Below, one piece after another: positions 36,758 to 44,026 of a DNA stretch of 49,416 bases. Under the pieces are notes generated by a model. The model had not been told where the DNA came from and did no database searches. It worked only from the letters and a program-made list of their open reading frames with translations. The translations under genes were made by a program, and so were the position numbers. Source of the DNA: a virus; IMG/VR virus record IMGVR_UViG_3300032053_000122, positions 1 through 49,416 of that record; one strand, given 5' to 3'. Every line of letters begins with the position of its first letter. The stretch's first letter is position 1.

Positions 36758-36879
36758 TTTTCTTTATAAACCGATTTAAGGTTTTTGTAAATTCTTTCAG
36801 CATCATCAATAGTTTTACCGGCACCTGCGGCTAATGCTACAGATAATCTTCTTAATTTTTTTGCGGCTTTGTTATTCAT
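36736..36879 (-). CDS. Small basic protein (47 residues)
   Basis: ATG at 36879, TAG at 36738-36736. The product begins MNNKAAKKLRRLSVALAAG, then KTIDDAERIYKNLKSVYKEN and a Lys-rich end. It is a basic amphipathic helix pair, possibly nucleic-acid-binding. Nine nt separate it from the stop of the 40-residue gene, so it ends the replication operon. Its stop lies inside the facing terminator. No family named. Confidence 0.6.
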   Translation of the reverse strand: MNNKAAKKLRRLSVALAAGAGKTIDDAERIYKNLKSVYKENKKAPKN

Positions 36880-36888
36880 AATTTAATT

Positions 36889-37011
36889 TTACCTCCCCTG
36901 ACCTCTATAATCTTTGGGTTTTGGAGAGTGCTTGTTATAAGTTTTTTTTGCACTACCAGTCTTTCTTTTACCAAAAGTAATTTTTCTGGAGTCTGATTTT
37001 ACTTTAGCCAT
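36889..37011 (-). CDS. Tiny basic conserved-looking protein (40 residues)
   Basis: ATG at 37011, TAA at 36891-36889, one nt after the wHTH gene. The product starts MAKVKSDSRKITFGKRKTG and ends KPKDYRGQGR. I recall similar K/R-rich 40-residue proteins with a terminal Y-R-G-Q-G-R in phages of Bacteroidota, though not searched. About a third of the residues are Lys or Arg, so RNA or DNA binding is likely. Confidence 0.65.
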   Translation of the reverse strand: MAKVKSDSRKITFGKRKTGSAKKTYNKHSPKPKDYRGQGR

Positions 37012-37012
37012 T

Positions 37013-37285
37013 TTATTCGTTATTTAGGATTAATTGGTACGAATATAAGCCATTTTCTAAATATTTTTTATTCAAAATATGACTTCCGAACCTTTCTTTC
37101 CTAAAATCTCTTAATCCGGCTGAAACAGAAGCTTCTGGAATATTGGTTATATGGGATATTTCACTCAAAGTTCTATACACCCTATCACTCATTAAGTCTT
37201 TTAATTTCAAGTGGTTTTTGGCTAACCTTTTACCATCTCGCTCATGTATGTAATCAGATCCGTCAAATACTAATTCTTGTTGCAT
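37013..37285 (-). CDS. Winged-helix DNA-binding protein
   Basis: 90 residues, ATG start. RTLSEISHITNIPEASVSAGLRDF is a helix-turn-helix, with EASVSAGLRDFRKERFG as recognition helix and wing approach. The start DYIHERDGKRLAKNHLKLKDLM is the extra N-terminal segment common to this phage family. Probably a regulator or replication accessory factor. It sits 4 nt after the 74-residue gene in the replication operon. Confidence 0.65.
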   Translation of the reverse strand: MQQELVFDGSDYIHERDGKRLAKNHLKLKDLMSDRVYRTLSEISHITNIPEASVSAGLRDFRKERFGSHILNKKYLENGLYSYQLILNNE

Positions 37286-37289
37286 AGCA

Positions 37290-37514
37290 TTATTTTTTGT
37301 TTTTAAAATAATCTAAATTTAATTGTCCACCATCCATGTAATTTGGGTGTACGAGTATGTCATCATCGTAAAAGTTTCTGACCATACCACTGTCGTATAA
37401 TATGACTTTCCAAACAGTGTTGGTTTGGCTTCCGTAGTCAATCCAGGCAATTGCTTTTCCATATCCTAATGGTGTTTCAACGTCAATAATAGTTGTTAAT
37501 TCGTGAATATACAT
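37290..37514 (-). CDS. Small hypothetical protein in the replication operon
   Basis: 74 residues, ATG start. Beta-rich, SH3-like pattern (TPLGYGKAIAWIDYGSQTNTVWKVILYDSG) with an acidic patch YDDDIL. Its ATG overlaps the SSB stop, implying coupling. Known families with GxGxA-x-W loops bind nucleic acid or peptides, but nothing firm can be claimed. Confidence 0.5.
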   Translation of the reverse strand: MYIHELTTIIDVETPLGYGKAIAWIDYGSQTNTVWKVILYDSGMVRNFYDDDILVHPNYMDGGQLNLDYFKNKK

Positions 37515-37852
37515 TATAATAAGTTTTCATCTTTTGAACTTGATAATAACTGAATACTTGTTACTCTTGAATGTAATTGAGCAACGGTTTCCTTAGTTTT
37601 ATCGTTTAAATAAGTTTTAGCTTCTGGCTTTCCTTCCATGTAAATCAAAGTCCCTTTTTTAAGATAGTTTGATACATTTAATTTGTCCGTCCAATAAGCG
37701 CAAGACACCCATGTAGTTTTATCTACATCTTCGCCTTGTTGATTTTTAAATTTTTCACTGTAAGCCATTGAGAAATTAATCACTGTTTTACCATTCACTG
37801 TGTTTACTATTGCATCTTGTCCTAATCTTCCGATTACGCTAATTCTAATCAT
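37514..37852 (-). CDS. ssb: Single-stranded DNA-binding protein
   Basis: 112 residues. The opening MIRISVIGRLGQDAIVNTVNGKTVINFSMA, then TTWVSCAYWTDK and NYLKKGTLIYMEGKPEAKTYLN, is the OB-fold pattern of bacterial SSB (V-x-G-R-L-G-D, W-x-x-C/V-x-x-W, K-G-x-x-x-x-x-G). The acidic C-terminal tail is replaced by SSSKDENLL, a weak version. It binds replication intermediates and follows the primase-helicase gene. Confidence 0.9.
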   Translation of the reverse strand: MIRISVIGRLGQDAIVNTVNGKTVINFSMAYSEKFKNQQGEDVDKTTWVSCAYWTDKLNVSNYLKKGTLIYMEGKPEAKTYLNDKTKETVAQLHSRVTSIQLLSSSKDENLL

Positions 37853-37873
37853 TGTTTTTTGTTTTTATTATTA

Positions 37874-39736
37874 TTAAAATATTACTTCTTCTCCATTTTC
37901 ATCTTTGTATGGAAGCCATGATTGATTTGCTTCTTGTCTTTTCCAAAAATCCATTTTTTTAGTGTTTAATAATTCTTGTAAAATATCTCTACCTTCTACA
38001 AAAAATCTTCTTCTATCCCATACATAATCAAGCATCATAAATCCTTTTCTACCAACACTCTTTTTCTTAATTTTCTTTGAATGAAATTCTGCTAAAGGAT
38101 TACTTGGATCTGTTTGTGCAAATGGTCTATGATAAACTAATATATTGTCCATTTTATTTGACCACATGGCACCATCGTTAACATCAAATACATCAGGACA
38201 TTTATAATTACCGGATCTATCTCTTTCCATTAATTTAGGATGTGCAATAATCCAAAAATAAACATCATTTTTTCTAGCAAATCTTGAAAAGTCTGCTAAT
38301 AATGTTTCAAGGTATTTATCTGTTCTACCACCATAACCCTTATAATCATTTGTCATCTGGTTAAATGGATCTATACAACAAAAATCAACTTTTTCTTGAA
38401 CTATTAATTCTAAAAATTTTTCTTTGATATATTGCGGTGTTGGTGATAACATTTCAGCACTAATGTAAAAAATATGCTTAGATACAAAATCATATGCTGC
38501 TTCATAAATATCATCGGAAGGTCTATTAGGATTATATGGCGTACACTCACAACCTAAAAGCATTTCAACATAATCGTGGAAATATTCTTCAGCTGGTACA
38601 TCCTCTGGTGAAAATGTAGCAACCTTCTCTCCAAACATAACCATTCTCATAAGTAATTGAGCTTTCTGCCATGCTGTTTTACCGTAGTTACCAATACCGG
38701 TAAGTAATGTAATTTCACCTCTTTTTGGTTTAAAAAGATAATCTAATTGCTGTATTCCAAATCCTAAAACTTTATCAAATCCCTTCTGATTGATATACAA
38801 TGCTCTATCTTTTACATCAATTCCATATACCACATCTTCAACTCTGTAACTCTCTCCAAATTCTTCTGTAAATTCTTTTTTAACATCAATTTCGTAATTA
38901 GTAGTTTTACTTACAAGTTTCTCTTTTTGTATTGACGCAGTACCAAAATTGTTTTTATTTGCCCTATATCCACTCTTAACAGCACTCCTCATTTCAGACA
39001 TTGTAAAATCATTGCTAACAGTGTATTCTGTAGATATTAAACCTAATGCTGATTCTTCTCCAATACCAAATCTACAACAAGCAGATGCTAATTTAAAAAT
39101 ATATGTATTTCTTTCTCCAGTTACAAAAGCATCATTTTTGTTAGTTAACCATTTTAAAATTCTACGAAAATTTTCATTATCATCTAAATTTTCCGTTTCA
39201 GATACTACTACTTTTTCAACCTTCTTTGCCTTTGTAAATACTTCAGCATTTTCGTTTATGTAAATATCTGGATCAAAACTTTCGTAACAAACCCTGCTTA
39301 CATTTATCCCACTTCTATCAATTTCAGGAAAAATATCCTGTAAAGATTGAAAATGTTCTCTATGTTTTTTACCATCAGCAACTTTAACCAAAGCTTTTAA
39401 TCCATTACCGGAAGGACTTACCCAACAAGAATAGATAAAACTATTAGAAATGATTTCGGTTTGCTTATCCCTTAAATCAGAAATATCATCAAAATCAAGA
39501 ACAATAAACCCACTATGTTGAATAAGTTGTTCATCTTTCCTGTCTTGGCGAAATTTACCACTAAAGCAAATTGATGGTAGGTTAAGTTTAAGCTTATTTG
39601 CTTTTTCCTTGTCCAAAGCCAATCTAATATCCAAAACTAGTTGCTTACTTGCACCTAATTTAATCCTTTCAAGAGCCTTTTCTACAGTTATAAAATGAGG
39701 CTCTTTGCTAAAAATGTTTTTAAAAATTGTTATCAT
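37874..39736 (-). CDS. Primase-helicase: VirE-N/BT4734-like, PriCT-like and DnaB-type ATPase domains
   Basis: 620 residues, ATG overlapping the upstream stop (TAATG). Residues about 15-165 resemble VirE N-terminal/BT4734-like domains (GFIVLDFDDISDL, CWVSPSGNGLKALVKV). About 190-260 is PriCT-like (LKWLTNKNDAFVTGERNTYIFKLASAC). From about 335 comes a RecA-like ATPase with Walker A GIGNYGKT near 345-352 and Walker B-like DFCCIDPFNQM. A characteristic DnaB-type fork helicase with primase-related front end. Works with SSB and the initiator-like protein encoded upstream. Confidence 0.8.
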   Translation of the reverse strand: MITIFKNIFSKEPHFITVEKALERIKLGASKQLVLDIRLALDKEKANKLKLNLPSICFSGKFRQDRKDEQLIQHSGFIVLDFDDISDLRDKQTEIISNSFIYSCWVSPSGNGLKALVKVADGKKHREHFQSLQDIFPEIDRSGINVSRVCYESFDPDIYINENAEVFTKAKKVEKVVVSETENLDDNENFRRILKWLTNKNDAFVTGERNTYIFKLASACCRFGIGEESALGLISTEYTVSNDFTMSEMRSAVKSGYRANKNNFGTASIQKEKLVSKTTNYEIDVKKEFTEEFGESYRVEDVVYGIDVKDRALYINQKGFDKVLGFGIQQLDYLFKPKRGEITLLTGIGNYGKTAWQKAQLLMRMVMFGEKVATFSPEDVPAEEYFHDYVEMLLGCECTPYNPNRPSDDIYEAAYDFVSKHIFYISAEMLSPTPQYIKEKFLELIVQEKVDFCCIDPFNQMTNDYKGYGGRTDKYLETLLADFSRFARKNDVYFWIIAHPKLMERDRSGNYKCPDVFDVNDGAMWSNKMDNILVYHRPFAQTDPSNPLAEFHSKKIKKKSVGRKGFMMLDYVWDRRRFFVEGRDILQELLNTKKMDFWKRQEANQSWLPYKDENGEEVIF

Positions 39737-40482
39737 TATTCAGAAATTGGTTTATAAGCCCTTCTAGCGGCCTCTAATTGTTGTTGATAAGGGTTATTAC
39801 TATTTTGCTGAGAAAGTGTCTTATTTGGCTTATTTACAGCCTCTAGCACCCATCTACGTATTGTTAGGTAATCCGATTTTGTAGTATAAGACTTTTCAAT
39901 CTTATATGATGATAAAAATTCATAAGCTTTATCAATCGTGTCTTTACCAAATTCAGAAACAAGCTTTTGGTTCTCATTTTCAGTTAAAGAAATATTATCC
40001 TTAAACTTTAGTTTAATTTCTTTTACTTTACTTTCTTTTACTTTACTTTGCGGCATTTCTGGAGCAGAAACTCCGTCAGTTACCGTATTAACAGAAGCAA
40101 ATTTACCGTTTACGCGGAGTTGTTTCTTACTTTTATCTTTATTTGTTCCTCTTTTTTCATATACTGGTTTTAATCTTTCATCAAGTGATTCTGAGTTAAT
40201 AAAGTCGTTATTATTAAATAACATATCCAGTTTGATGCAGTAATCCACCACATCCCGTATTTCTGTAGCAGAAACTCCAAAGTCACCAGCCATTAATTCA
40301 AATTCTACATCTGAATATTCAAATACATTACCATCAATACCGGTTAAATATTCTAAAGTCATTGACCAAATAGCATAACCTATAGGCCCAAACTTTGTAC
40401 GAATGGCTTTAACCTTTCTATGGTTTCTCATATCCCTATCATGAGGGAAGTAATCGCAATAATTCTTTTTAGGGCGAGCCAT
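39736..40482 (-). CDS. Replication initiator-like protein (DUF4373/Lin1244-like N-terminus, DnaD-style)
   Basis: 248 residues, ATG start. The N-terminus (MARPKKNYCDYFPHDRDM, then VKAIRTKFGPIGYAIWSMTLEYL) is the Lin1244/Lin1753 or DUF4373 type seen in phage replication genes. A charged linker with repeated KVKESKVKE follows, and the C-terminal helical part (KLVSEFGKDTIDKAYEFLSSYK) resembles helicase loaders. It precedes and overlaps the helicase gene, in line with a loader role. Confidence 0.7.
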   Translation of the reverse strand: MARPKKNYCDYFPHDRDMRNHRKVKAIRTKFGPIGYAIWSMTLEYLTGIDGNVFEYSDVEFELMAGDFGVSATEIRDVVDYCIKLDMLFNNNDFINSESLDERLKPVYEKRGTNKDKSKKQLRVNGKFASVNTVTDGVSAPEMPQSKVKESKVKEIKLKFKDNISLTENENQKLVSEFGKDTIDKAYEFLSSYKIEKSYTTKSDYLTIRRWVLEAVNKPNKTLSQQNSNNPYQQQLEAARRAYKPISE

Positions 40483-40492
40483 TGTGTTATAA

Positions 40493-40690
40493 TTAATCGT
40501 TAATTAAATCGGTTTTCAAAGCTTCGTTAATACGAGCTATTTCTGCATCTGTAAATAATAATTTACCCTGCATCTTGCGAGATAATTCCGATTCTGGTAT
40601 CTTTGCGTTTAATGATAGCCACCTTTGTGTACGGCCATCTAAAGCTTCTTTTATTTTCTCATGAAGCTTTAATTCTGTTTTGATTTCCAT
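40493..40690 (-). CDS. Small helix-turn-helix regulator
   Basis: 65 residues from the ATG at 40690. A longer frame from a TTG at 40717 is rejected because that codon lies inside the -7 box. The motif RTQRWLSLNAKIPESELSRKMQG is a short Xre-type HTH followed by LLFTDAEIARINEALKTDL, as in Cro/CI-like repressors. It is the first gene of the leftward early operon and its promoter faces the rightward promoter at 40794, the position expected for a regulator of both. Confidence 0.7.
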   Translation of the reverse strand: MEIKTELKLHEKIKEALDGRTQRWLSLNAKIPESELSRKMQGKLLFTDAEIARINEALKTDLIND

Positions 40691-40714
40691 AAATTTGTTT
40701 TGATTATTGGATGA

Positions 40715-40745
40715 CAAAAATAGTCTTATTTTTTATATTCCCAAA
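40715..40745 (-). promoter_or_regulatory. Consensus Bacteroidota promoter for the leftward early operon
   Basis: On the minus strand TTTG (40745-40742) and TATTTTTG (40722-40715) are separated by exactly 19 nt, matching TTTG-N19-TAnnTTTG. The ATG at 40690 lies 25 nt below the -7 box. This is the best promoter match in the window. Confidence 0.85.
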
Positions 40746-40771
40746 TATTTTTAACTTTTTTTTAAAATAAT

Positions 40772-40801
40772 TTTGTGATTTAATTAAATTAATTATCTTT
40801 G
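40772..40801 (+). promoter_or_regulatory. Bacteroidota promoter for the rightward early operon
   Basis: TTTG (40772-40775), 18 nt, TATCTTTG (40794-40801). ATG at 40816 is 14 nt downstream, so the leader is very short. It is divergent from the promoter at 40715-40745, only about 27 nt apart, an arrangement suited to joint repression. Confidence 0.8.
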
Positions 40802-40815
40802 TTGAAATAATTGTT

Positions 40816-40998
40816 ATGGAAACTGGACAAACCAAGGTAATAAATATAAATTTTGTTTATTACAAAATAGAAAAAGTTACAAAAGATAAGTATCTAATAG
40901 AGTCTAAAAAAAATAATAAAGTAGCGTATATTGATAAATTAACCTTAAATGATTTATTAAAAGAAAAGTTATCACCTGAAAAATTAAAATGGTATTAA
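40816..40998 (+). CDS. Small early protein (60 residues)
   Basis: ATG start just below a good promoter. METGQTKVININFVYYKIEKV shows beta-strand patterns; the rest is Lys-rich with LTLNDLLKEKLSPEKLKW helices. No family recognised. Its TAA overlaps the next ATG (TAATG), one of three consecutive stop/start overlaps in this operon. Confidence 0.55.
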   Translation: METGQTKVININFVYYKIEKVTKDKYLIESKKNNKVAYIDKLTLNDLLKEKLSPEKLKWY

Positions 40999-41126
40999 TG
41001 GAAAATAGAGAATTAATATACGATATTGCTAGAAGGTTAGATATGATAATTGAAGTATGGAAGAAAGGAAAGTATATTGGTAAATATAGATTTATAAATG
41101 GAGTATTGCATAAACTAAAAGAATAA
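40998..41126 (+). CDS. Tiny early protein (42 residues)
   Basis: ATG at 40998 shares an A with the upstream TAA; its own TAA at 41124-41126 shares an A with the next ATG. The product starts MENRELIYDIARRLDMIIEVW and ends VLHKLKE, a charged helix followed by a beta hairpin-like part (GKYIGKYRFING). The double TAATG coupling is the main evidence that it is real. Function unknown. Confidence 0.6.
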   Translation: MENRELIYDIARRLDMIIEVWKKGKYIGKYRFINGVLHKLKE

Positions 41127-41326
41127 TGGAAGGCTATCAAGCTAAAGCAATTAAGTTGTATTTAAATTTTTTTTTAAAAGATAAAGTAACTGATTTTGAA
41201 AATAGAATTATTAAAGCCAAAAGTAGTGCTATATCATATGTCCAAAAAGAAATTGAATTAAAAAGTAATAACCCAGAAGATTTGTTTTATTGGTGTAATG
41301 TAAAAAACGCACTTGAAAAATTATGA
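41126..41326 (+). CDS. Small helical early protein (66 residues)
   Basis: MEGYQAKAIKLYLNFFLKDKV begins an all-helical, charged protein ending FYWCNVKNALEKL. It overlaps both neighbours: upstream as TAATG, downstream as ATGA. No family recognised. Probably a host-takeover or accessory factor by its early-operon position, which is inference only. Confidence 0.55.
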   Translation: MEGYQAKAIKLYLNFFLKDKVTDFENRIIKAKSSAISYVQKEIELKSNNPEDLFYWCNVKNALEKL

Positions 41327-41631
41327 ACGAATTAAAATTTCCTTGTAGTGGATGTGGATGTTGTTGTAAAAGAGTTGGTATGGTAAAACAATTTTTAACA
41401 GAAGAAGAATTTCCGTACAATTCAAAAGAAGATGGATCTTGCGAAATGCTTATTGATAATAAGTGTAGTGTTTATGATAATAGACCAGATATTTGTGATG
41501 TATATAAAATGTTTTTAAAATCCGATATGGATATAAAAGAATATTACAAAATAAATATTGAACAATGTAATAAGTTTATGGATGAAGATAATATACCTTT
41601 AAATTTTAGAATAATAGATTATGAGAAATAG
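41323..41631 (+). CDS. YkgJ-like cysteine cluster protein
   Basis: 102 residues. The N-terminal FPCSGCGCCCKRVG puts five Cys in eight residues (C8, C11, C13-15), and later CEMLIDNKCSVYDNRPDICDVY supplies more. This is the YkgJ/UPF0153 pattern, thought to hold a zinc or Fe-S centre. Family function is not established. Start by ATGA overlap; the 3' end overlaps ninG by 11 nt. A phage copy might modify a host or phage protein, but the target is unknown. Confidence 0.7.
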   Translation: MNELKFPCSGCGCCCKRVGMVKQFLTEEEFPYNSKEDGSCEMLIDNKCSVYDNRPDICDVYKMFLKSDMDIKEYYKINIEQCNKFMDEDNIPLNFRIIDYEK

Positions 41632-42166
41632 CACAATAATAGTTAAGAAAAAGCGTTGTATAAATTGTGGTAACATTGATTATCATTTTTCAAAAAAAAT
41701 GTGTAAACAATGCGCTACCATAGCTTCTACGCAAAAACGAATGGATGAATTTGAAGATGATTCTGAAAGTTTTAACAATTTAGTTCAAGACTTAGATCAT
41801 GTATTCAGCCAATACATTAGAAATAAACATGCCGATAAAAGCGGTGTAGTTGAATGTTATACATGTGGAGGCAAACATACAATTGCAGAAATACAGTGTG
41901 GCCATTTTATGGGTAGATCTAACTTAGGAACCAGGTGGATGGAATCTAATTGTAAGCCACAATGTATGGAATGTAATTACTTTAAAACCGGCAACATAGA
42001 AGAATTTGAGAATAAGTTACATGATGAAAATGGTGCATTGGTGGAATATTTAAGAGAAACTGCTAGGCAACCGGTAAGGCCAACTAGAGAAGAATTAAAA
42101 GCCTTAATTTTAGAATATAGAGCAAAGCTTAATTTAGTAAAAAAGAAGTTTATAAATATTGGTTGA
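41621..42166 (+). CDS. ninG: NinG/Rap-like recombination nuclease
   Basis: 181 residues, ATG start. A Zn ribbon (CINCGNIDYHF and CKQC, about 13-31) leads to LDHVFSQYIRNKHADKSG and CYTCGG, then IQCGHFMGRSNLGTRWMESNC, QCMECNYFKTGN, the signature of lambda NinG (Rap). NinG/Rap processes recombination junctions in phage recombination and is HNH-like. It ends a + operon at a clear terminator 20 nt downstream. Confidence 0.8.
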   Translation: MRNSTIIVKKKRCINCGNIDYHFSKKMCKQCATIASTQKRMDEFEDDSESFNNLVQDLDHVFSQYIRNKHADKSGVVECYTCGGKHTIAEIQCGHFMGRSNLGTRWMESNCKPQCMECNYFKTGNIEEFENKLHDENGALVEYLRETARQPVRPTREELKALILEYRAKLNLVKKKFINIG

Positions 42167-42186
42167 CGGTTTTTTATAGTAAATAT

Positions 42187-42218
42187 CCCTCCTGTATTTC
42201 TATACTGGGAGGTTTTTT
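42187..42218 (+). terminator. Intrinsic terminator after ninG
   Basis: CCCTCC-T-GTAT pairs with ATAC-T-GGGAGG (42187-42212) with one T-T mismatch and a 4-nt loop TTCT, then TTTTTT (42213-42218). It closes the rightward early operon. Confidence 0.85.
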
Positions 42219-42485
42219 ATCAATCAATAAATAAGTCAAAATATGGGTTTTTTGATTGATAAATTCAAACATGTGTCAAAATTATAAACTTTTGATGCAT
42301 TAAAATTATAAAAACTTGTCATAAATGTCACAATTTTAGGCAGATTTGTGACTTATAAGATAATTTATGGGCGCAAAGTAAAATATATAGGCGCAAATGT
42401 TACTTTTATATATAAATATGTAACAAAGTAAAGGTAAAGCTTGACCAAACTTTACACAAAGTAAAGCTAAGACTTTACTAATTGG

Positions 42486-42498
42486 GTAGTAATACTAC
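42486..42498. promoter_or_regulatory. Perfect operator-like palindrome
   Basis: GTAGTA-A-TACTAC, two perfect 6-nt arms around one base. This size suits a dimeric HTH repressor. It occurs once in the region, so its partner is unknown; the HTH and wHTH proteins encoded nearby are candidates. Confidence 0.4.
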
Positions 42499-42590
42499 GC
42501 TATTAGCAAAAAATGTAAACTCTGCAAGTTTTGATAGTGTTCACATTTTTAAGCTGTTTACGGAAACGTGAAAGGGTAAATAAGGTGAAT

Positions 42591-42659
42591 AAAAAGCCCC
42601 TCGTAGAAACGAAGGGCGAGATTAAACCGTTAACACTTGCTATATGCAGCACAAATATA
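42591..42659 (-). ncRNA. Candidate very short minus-strand RNA with promoter box and terminator
   Basis: TATATTTG (42659-42652, minus strand) would start RNA near 42645. An intrinsic terminator (GCCC-TTCGT / ACGA-GGGGC around TTCT, then TTTTT at 42595-42591) ends it about 55 nt later. No ORF fits. It could be a regulatory RNA, an origin-associated transcript or an attenuated leader. No TTTG -33 box is present, so this is a candidate only. Confidence 0.3.
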
Positions 42660-42725
42660 CAAAATTTAATTAAATTTATTTTTTTAATTAAATTAATTAA
42701 ATTAATTTTACAAAAAATATATAAA

Positions 42726-42923
42726 ATGGCAAGAAAAATAGATCCAGAATCAGTTTCAAGCAAAGTAGCTGAATTAGCATTAGGAGAACATTTACGTTTT
42801 GAAAACCCATATACCTCAGTAATGGTAATGGTTTCAAATTTAAAAAAGAAAGAAGCCCACAAAGACAAGCTGTTTAAGATTAAATACGTAGATGGTATTA
42901 CCACCGTATCCAGAGTAAAATAA
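42726..42923 (+). CDS. Small protein opening the recombination operon
   Basis: 65 residues from the ATG at 42726, chosen because the A-rich leader (AAAAAATATATAAA) ends there; a frame from 42531 would run through repeats and an A/T-only tract. MARKIDPESVSSKVAELALGEH then FENPYTSVMVMVSNLKKKE and a basic end GITTVSRVK suggest a small DNA-binding protein, though no family is recognised. It precedes the exonuclease genes. Confidence 0.65.
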   Translation: MARKIDPESVSSKVAELALGEHLRFENPYTSVMVMVSNLKKKEAHKDKLFKIKYVDGITTVSRVK

Positions 42924-42934
42924 AACCAACACAT

Positions 42935-43300
42935 ATGCACATCCAAACCGTTAACTACACTAGAACATTTAATTTAGGCAATTATTCTTCTGAAAAAATT
43001 GGCGTTGAATTTGCTCTTAATGAAGGAGATTCAGCCGGCAAAGCGTTAGACGCTGCCAGGGAATTAGTAGAAGAATATCATAAGCAAAGCGTTATTAGAT
43101 TAAAAGAACTAGGGTATTTTTATGATGAACAAATTTCTGAAGAAGTAATACCTACTCAATCAAAAAAATCATTAGTTGAAAAAACTAAAGACTTTATTAA
43201 TTCATGTAAGACAAAAAATGAATTAAAAGCCTGGGAATTGATGAGTAAAAGCAATCCGGAGTTACTAGAACACTATAATAATAAACTTAAAACACTTTAA
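42935..43300 (+). CDS. Recombination-operon protein of unknown function (121 residues)
   Basis: ATG at 42935. YTRTFNLGNYSSEKIGVEFALNEGDS is a beta-rich start, followed by helix (AARELVEEYHKQSVIRLKELG) and a charged C-terminal helical part (KTKNELKAWELMSKSN). I recall similar proteins next to phage exonucleases in Bacteroidota, but no function is known. It is 2 nt before the exonuclease gene, suggesting a partner role. Confidence 0.6.
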   Translation: MHIQTVNYTRTFNLGNYSSEKIGVEFALNEGDSAGKALDAARELVEEYHKQSVIRLKELGYFYDEQISEEVIPTQSKKSLVEKTKDFINSCKTKNELKAWELMSKSNPELLEHYNNKLKTL

Positions 43301-43302
43301 CT

Positions 43303-44025
43303 ATGCAATGGAATGACACACACATCAGAGCAAGCTCTGTAGGGTATTTAATGACTGAACCCGTAACAAAGGCTGATAAAGAAGCCGGATTGTTATCTAA
43401 AACAGCTCAAAAACATTTATTGGAGGTCTATATAGCTGAAAAATATGGCCGTAAAAAAGATATACAAACCAAGCAAATGAAAAAAGGTGTAGAGGTAGAG
43501 CAAGAATCAATTGATTTGCTTTCTATGTACCTAAAGATGCCATTTAATAAAAATGAACAAAGGTTTACTAATGATTTTATTTCTGGCTCACCAGATATTA
43601 TTGATAACGAAAGGATAATTGACATTAAATCTAGCTATGATTTATGGACATTTATTGGCAATATACCAGATAAGTTAGATAGTTTATATTATTGGCAAAT
43701 GCAGTCTTACATGTGGTTAACAGGAACAAAAAGTGCCGTTATTGCATACTGTTTAGTAAATACACCAGAGAATATTATTGAGCAAGAGAAGTATTATTTG
43801 CTTAAAAAAATGGATGTAGCTACAGAAGAAAACCCAGAATATGTAAAAGAAGCAATGAAGATTGAATTTAACATGTCATTTGATGATATTTCAATAAACG
43901 AAAGAATACTTATGTTTCACGTTAGTAGAAATGAAGATGATATATTACGCATCCAACAAAAAGTAGAAAAAGCAAGAGAATTTTTAAAAGAAATAGAAGA
44001 AACACATTTAAACTTTAATAAGTAA
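43303..44025 (+). CDS. PD-(D/E)XK exonuclease (YqaJ/lambda Exo-like)
   Basis: 240 residues, ATG start. MQWNDTHIRASSVGYLMTEP is the usual N-terminal RASSxG box. E64/E66 (GVEVEQES) is the first acidic site; GSPD (D98) and the core IIDIKS (D107-I-K109) form the nuclease centre. Then YYWQMQSYMWLTGTKSAVIAYCLV is the family's helix-strand. Lambda-type exonucleases resect dsDNA for annealing recombination. No clear annealase gene was identified beside it. Confidence 0.8.
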   Translation: MQWNDTHIRASSVGYLMTEPVTKADKEAGLLSKTAQKHLLEVYIAEKYGRKKDIQTKQMKKGVEVEQESIDLLSMYLKMPFNKNEQRFTNDFISGSPDIIDNERIIDIKSSYDLWTFIGNIPDKLDSLYYWQMQSYMWLTGTKSAVIAYCLVNTPENIIEQEKYYLLKKMDVATEENPEYVKEAMKIEFNMSFDDISINERILMFHVSRNEDDILRIQQKVEKAREFLKEIEETHLNFNK

Positions 44026-44026
44026 T

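Larger units (their letters stand above)
42219..42725. promoter_or_regulatory. Gene-free regulatory or origin-like region
   Basis: This 507-nt gap holds no plausible gene. It contains two AAAATTATAAA units (about 42278-42313), GCGCAAA twice (42371, 42391), CAAAGTAAA at 42374, 42424 and 42457, and two hairpins with GTAAAG/CTTTAC arms (42434-42455, 42460-42479). A perfect 6+1+6 palindrome, GTAGTAATACTAC, lies at 42486-42498, and a hairpin at 42595-42618 with a minus-strand box at 42652. An A/T-only run with repeated TTAATTAAA follows at about 42661-42712. Iterated sites plus an AT-rich unwinding-like tract suit an origin or complex operator (inference). No + strand TAnnTTTG was found for the next operon. 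Confidence 0.5.

Noticed and set aside
40691-40717. TTG start for the HTH regulator
   Set aside because: The codon lies in the -7 box of the promoter.
42531-42725. Extended start for the 65-residue recombination-operon protein
   Set aside because: Upstream part translates hairpin and A/T-only DNA; the ATG at 42726 has the A-rich leader.
42503-42946. 147-residue minus frame across the origin-like gap
   Set aside because: Covers the real + gene at 42726, the terminator and AT-rich DNA; composition Phe/Ile/Leu-rich by AT bias.
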